From Spiribacter vilamensis (GTDB taxonomy: Bacteria > Pseudomonadota > Gammaproteobacteria > Nitrococcales > Nitrococcaceae), in NCBI RefSeq assembly GCF_004217415.1, contig NZ_SHLI01000001.1:1-64000 (forward strand): a stretch of DNA of 64,000 nucleotides, in the 5' to 3' direction. The position numbers and the translations under genes were made by a program. The notes under the pieces were generated by a model, which saw nothing but the letters and a program-made list of their open reading frames with translations, searched no databases and was not told the origin of the DNA. Shown here piece by piece: positions 62,120 to 64,000 of this stretch (its first letter is position 1; every line of letters begins with the position of its first letter).

Positions 62120-63947
62120 CTGTCTCCTGTTGTTGTCTCCACGCGTCCATGACCTCGCGAGCGACGGGTGCCGCCGTACCGCCGCCGCTGCCGCCGTTTT
62201 CGACGAGAACGGTCACCACGAGCCCGGGCGAGGTGACGGGTGTGAAGGCCGTGAACATGGCGTGATCGCGAAAGCGTTGCTCAATCTCGTCCTCGTCGTA
62301 TTCCTCGCCTTGCGGGATGTTGATTACCTGTGACGTGCCGGTTTTACCGGCGATCCGGTAATCGAGTCCTTCGTTGATGCCACGTGCCGTCCCGGAATCG
62401 CCGTGAACAACGTCCACCATGCCGTTGATCGTTGTCTGCCACAGCGTCTCGTCTTCAAGCATCAACGGCCGTGTTTTTACCGGGGAGGGTGCGGATTCAT
62501 CGCCCGTATCGATCAGGTGCGGTCGGATCGGTGCGCCGCGGTTGGCGAGCATCGCGGTGGAAGTGGCCAGCTGGATCGGTGTCGCCAGCATGAATCCCTG
62601 CCCGATGCCCGTGTTGAGCGTCTCGCCCTGATACCACGGCTCTCCCAGGGTCTCGGTTTTCCACTCACGGGAGGGCATGATGCCCTGGCGTTCCCCCGGC
62701 AGATCAACGCCGCTTTCGAGGCCGAAACCGAATCGGGTCATCCAGTCGTGCATGGCGTCGATCCCCATGCGCCGGGCGAGCTCGTAATAGTAGCTATCAA
62801 CGGATTCGACGATTGCCTTTTCGAGGTCGACCTCGCCATGCCCCCCCCGCTTCCAGTCACGCCACACACGGGAGACGTTGGGAAGGCGGTATGTCCCGTC
62901 ACTGTAGATTTCCTCGTCGACATCGACGGCACCGGAGGCAACGCCGGCAATCCCGAGGAAGGGCTTGACCAGTGAGCCGGGCGGATAGCGCCCGGCGATC
63001 GCCCGATTGAAAAGCGGCTGATCCACATCACTTTGCAGCGCCTGGAAAGTCGCCCGGTCCAGTCCCTGACTGATCTGGTTGGGGTCGAAAGACGGCTGAC
63101 TGGCAAGGGCCCGGATAGCGCCTGTTCGTGGATCGAGCGCGACAACGGCGCCGCGGCGTTCCCCCAGGGCCTGCTCGGCGACCCGCTGCAGGTCGATGTC
63201 CAGGGTAAGGGTCAGGTCTTCGCCGGGGACCGGCGGATCGCGCTCGATGACATTGATGGGACGGCCGAGGGCATTGGTCTCGATGCGCTCGGACCCCATC
63301 TCGCCACGAAGCCGGTCTTCATAGGCCTTCTCCACACCAGTCTTGCCGAGCACACTGCTACCCCGGTACCGGCGACGGTCGCGCTCGCGGAGCTCGGATT
63401 CGTTGATCCGGCCAACATAGCCCACGGCATGGGCGCCGATTGGTCCGTAGGGGTAGTGGCGGACAAGATGCGGCTGGACTTCGACACCGGGGAAACGGTG
63501 GCGATTGACTGCGATACGAGCCACGGCCCTGTCACTCAGTTGCAGCTTGAGTGGGACTGCCTGGAACCCCCGGCCGCGTCGACGGGCGTCGTTGAAGGCG
63601 TCCCGCTCCGCATCACTCACCCCGATCAACGCATCGATCTCGTCAATCAGCGCGGCGAGGTCATCAGTCCGCTCCGGCACGATCGTCAGGCGGAACGCCG
63701 GCTGGTTTTCGGCGAGGATGTGGCCGCGGTGGTCCCGGATCAGTCCGCGGGTCGGGGCAACGGCGGCGATACGGACGCGGTTGTTCTGCGACTGGGCGGC
63801 GAAATGGTCGTATTGAACCGTCTGCAGCCAGGCGATCCGGCCTGCGAGCAGCAGAAACAGGAGCGTCCCGATCACTCCGGCGGTGAGCAAGCGACCGCGG
63901 ATAATCCGGCGTTCGCGGGGTTTGTCGCGCAGTGTGCCCAGGTCCAT
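62091..63947 (-). CDS. mrdA: Penicillin-binding protein 2
   Basis: 618 residues. One N-terminal helix (about residues 19-43), a pedestal domain, and a transpeptidase domain with SLVK (S325, K328) in RYPPGSLVKPF, SVD (382-384) in the SxN position, and KTG (535-537) in AGKTGTSQV. PBP2 cross-links the lateral wall and activates RodA. It follows mreD after one base. Confidence 0.97.
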   Translation of the reverse strand: MDLGTLRDKPRERRIIRGRLLTAGVIGTLLFLLLAGRIAWLQTVQYDHFAAQSQNNRVRIAAVAPTRGLIRDHRGHILAENQPAFRLTIVPERTDDLAALIDEIDALIGVSDAERDAFNDARRRGRGFQAVPLKLQLSDRAVARIAVNRHRFPGVEVQPHLVRHYPYGPIGAHAVGYVGRINESELRERDRRRYRGSSVLGKTGVEKAYEDRLRGEMGSERIETNALGRPINVIERDPPVPGEDLTLTLDIDLQRVAEQALGERRGAVVALDPRTGAIRALASQPSFDPNQISQGLDRATFQALQSDVDQPLFNRAIAGRYPPGSLVKPFLGIAGVASGAVDVDEEIYSDGTYRLPNVSRVWRDWKRGGHGEVDLEKAIVESVDSYYYELARRMGIDAMHDWMTRFGFGLESGVDLPGERQGIMPSREWKTETLGEPWYQGETLNTGIGQGFMLATPIQLATSTAMLANRGAPIRPHLIDTGDESAPSPVKTRPLMLEDETLWQTTINGMVDVVHGDSGTARGINEGLDYRIAGKTGTSQVINIPQGEEYDEDEIEQRFRDHAMFTAFTPVTSPGLVVTVLVENGGSGGGTAAPVAREVMDAWRQQQETGGELARRWR

Positions 63948-63948
63948 A

Positions 63949-64000
63949 TCAGTTGACCTGAAAGCTCCGGCGCAGGAATCGCAACAGCACGAACACCGCG
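63949..64000 (-). CDS. mreD: Rod shape-determining protein MreD, 3' end (partial)
   Basis: Only the last 16 codons and the TGA stop are inside the window, reading AVFVLLRFLRRSFQVN. The hydrophobic then basic end and the position one base before mrdA fit MreD, the elongasome membrane protein encoded between mreC and mrdA. Identity rests mostly on synteny. Confidence 0.75.
   Translation of the reverse strand, partial: AVFVLLRFLRRSFQVN

Noticed and set aside
1-64000. tRNA, rRNA, CRISPR arrays, transposases, integrases and phage genes
   Set aside because: None was recognised by eye. Apart from the repeat at 22.5-23.0 kb there is no obvious mobile element.

Overview
The window is a compact, GC-rich piece of a gammaproteobacterial chromosome with almost no non-coding DNA; no gap between genes reaches 300 bases. 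The gene orders are gammaproteobacterial: the S10-spc-alpha ribosomal block; mreD-mrdA-rodA-mltB-rlpA-dacA-ybeD-lipB; lptD-surA-pdxA-ksgA-apaH with amgK-murU alongside; miaB-phoH-ybeY-corC-lnt; leuS-lptE-holA-proA-nadD-rsfS-rlmH; maf-rng-yhdP-nitrilase. Protein sequences, the group of malate dehydrogenase, many acidic residues and the extreme compactness suggest a halophilic member of the Ectothiorhodospiraceae, Spiribacter-like. That placement is inference from memory of gene orders and sequences, not a database result.

Layout. 1-13.8 kb: the end of tuf, then the S10, spc and alpha ribosomal operons through rplQ on the plus strand, closed by a strong intrinsic terminator. 13.8-22.6 kb: mdh, uvrA (minus, 3' end overlapping mdh), an MFS transporter, a fused sulfate adenylyltransferase/APS kinase, ssb with terminator, and a second MFS transporter. 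22.5-26.3 kb: the least ordinary part. A solitary HigA-type antitoxin gene sits between two copies of a 69-base direct repeat, next to a 900-residue ligase-carrier-acyltransferase fusion and its HAD phosphatase neighbour (both minus). 26.4-35.1 kb: deoD, UDP-sugar dehydrogenase and GDP-mannose pyrophosphorylase genes, then miaB-phoH-ybeY-corC-lnt. 35.1-49.3 kb: a co-directional run from a zinc-ribbon protein and leuS to yhdP and a nitrilase. 49.4-55.4 kb: apaH, ksgA, pdxA, surA, lptD (minus). 55.5-57.2 kb: amgK-murU (plus). 57.1-64 kb: lipB, ybeD, dacA, rlpA, mltB, rodA, mrdA and the end of mreD (minus).

Most of the window is core biology: ribosome and RNA polymerase assembly, Sec export, envelope building (Lpt, lipoprotein acylation, elongasome, cell-wall salvage), rRNA/tRNA modification and cofactor synthesis. 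I found no CRISPR array, tRNA, rRNA, transposase or phage gene. The strongest unusual signal is the repeat around the higA-like gene. The second copy is still readable as a C-terminal fragment of the adjacent MFS transporter and simultaneously encodes, on the other strand, the C-terminus of the acyl ligase. This looks like the scar of a recombination event at two convergent overlapping genes. Other items worth checking are the structured 175-base gap between rpsJ and rplC, the three-domain acyl ligase, the absence of apaG, and a perfect 14-base palindrome between the HAD gene and deoD.
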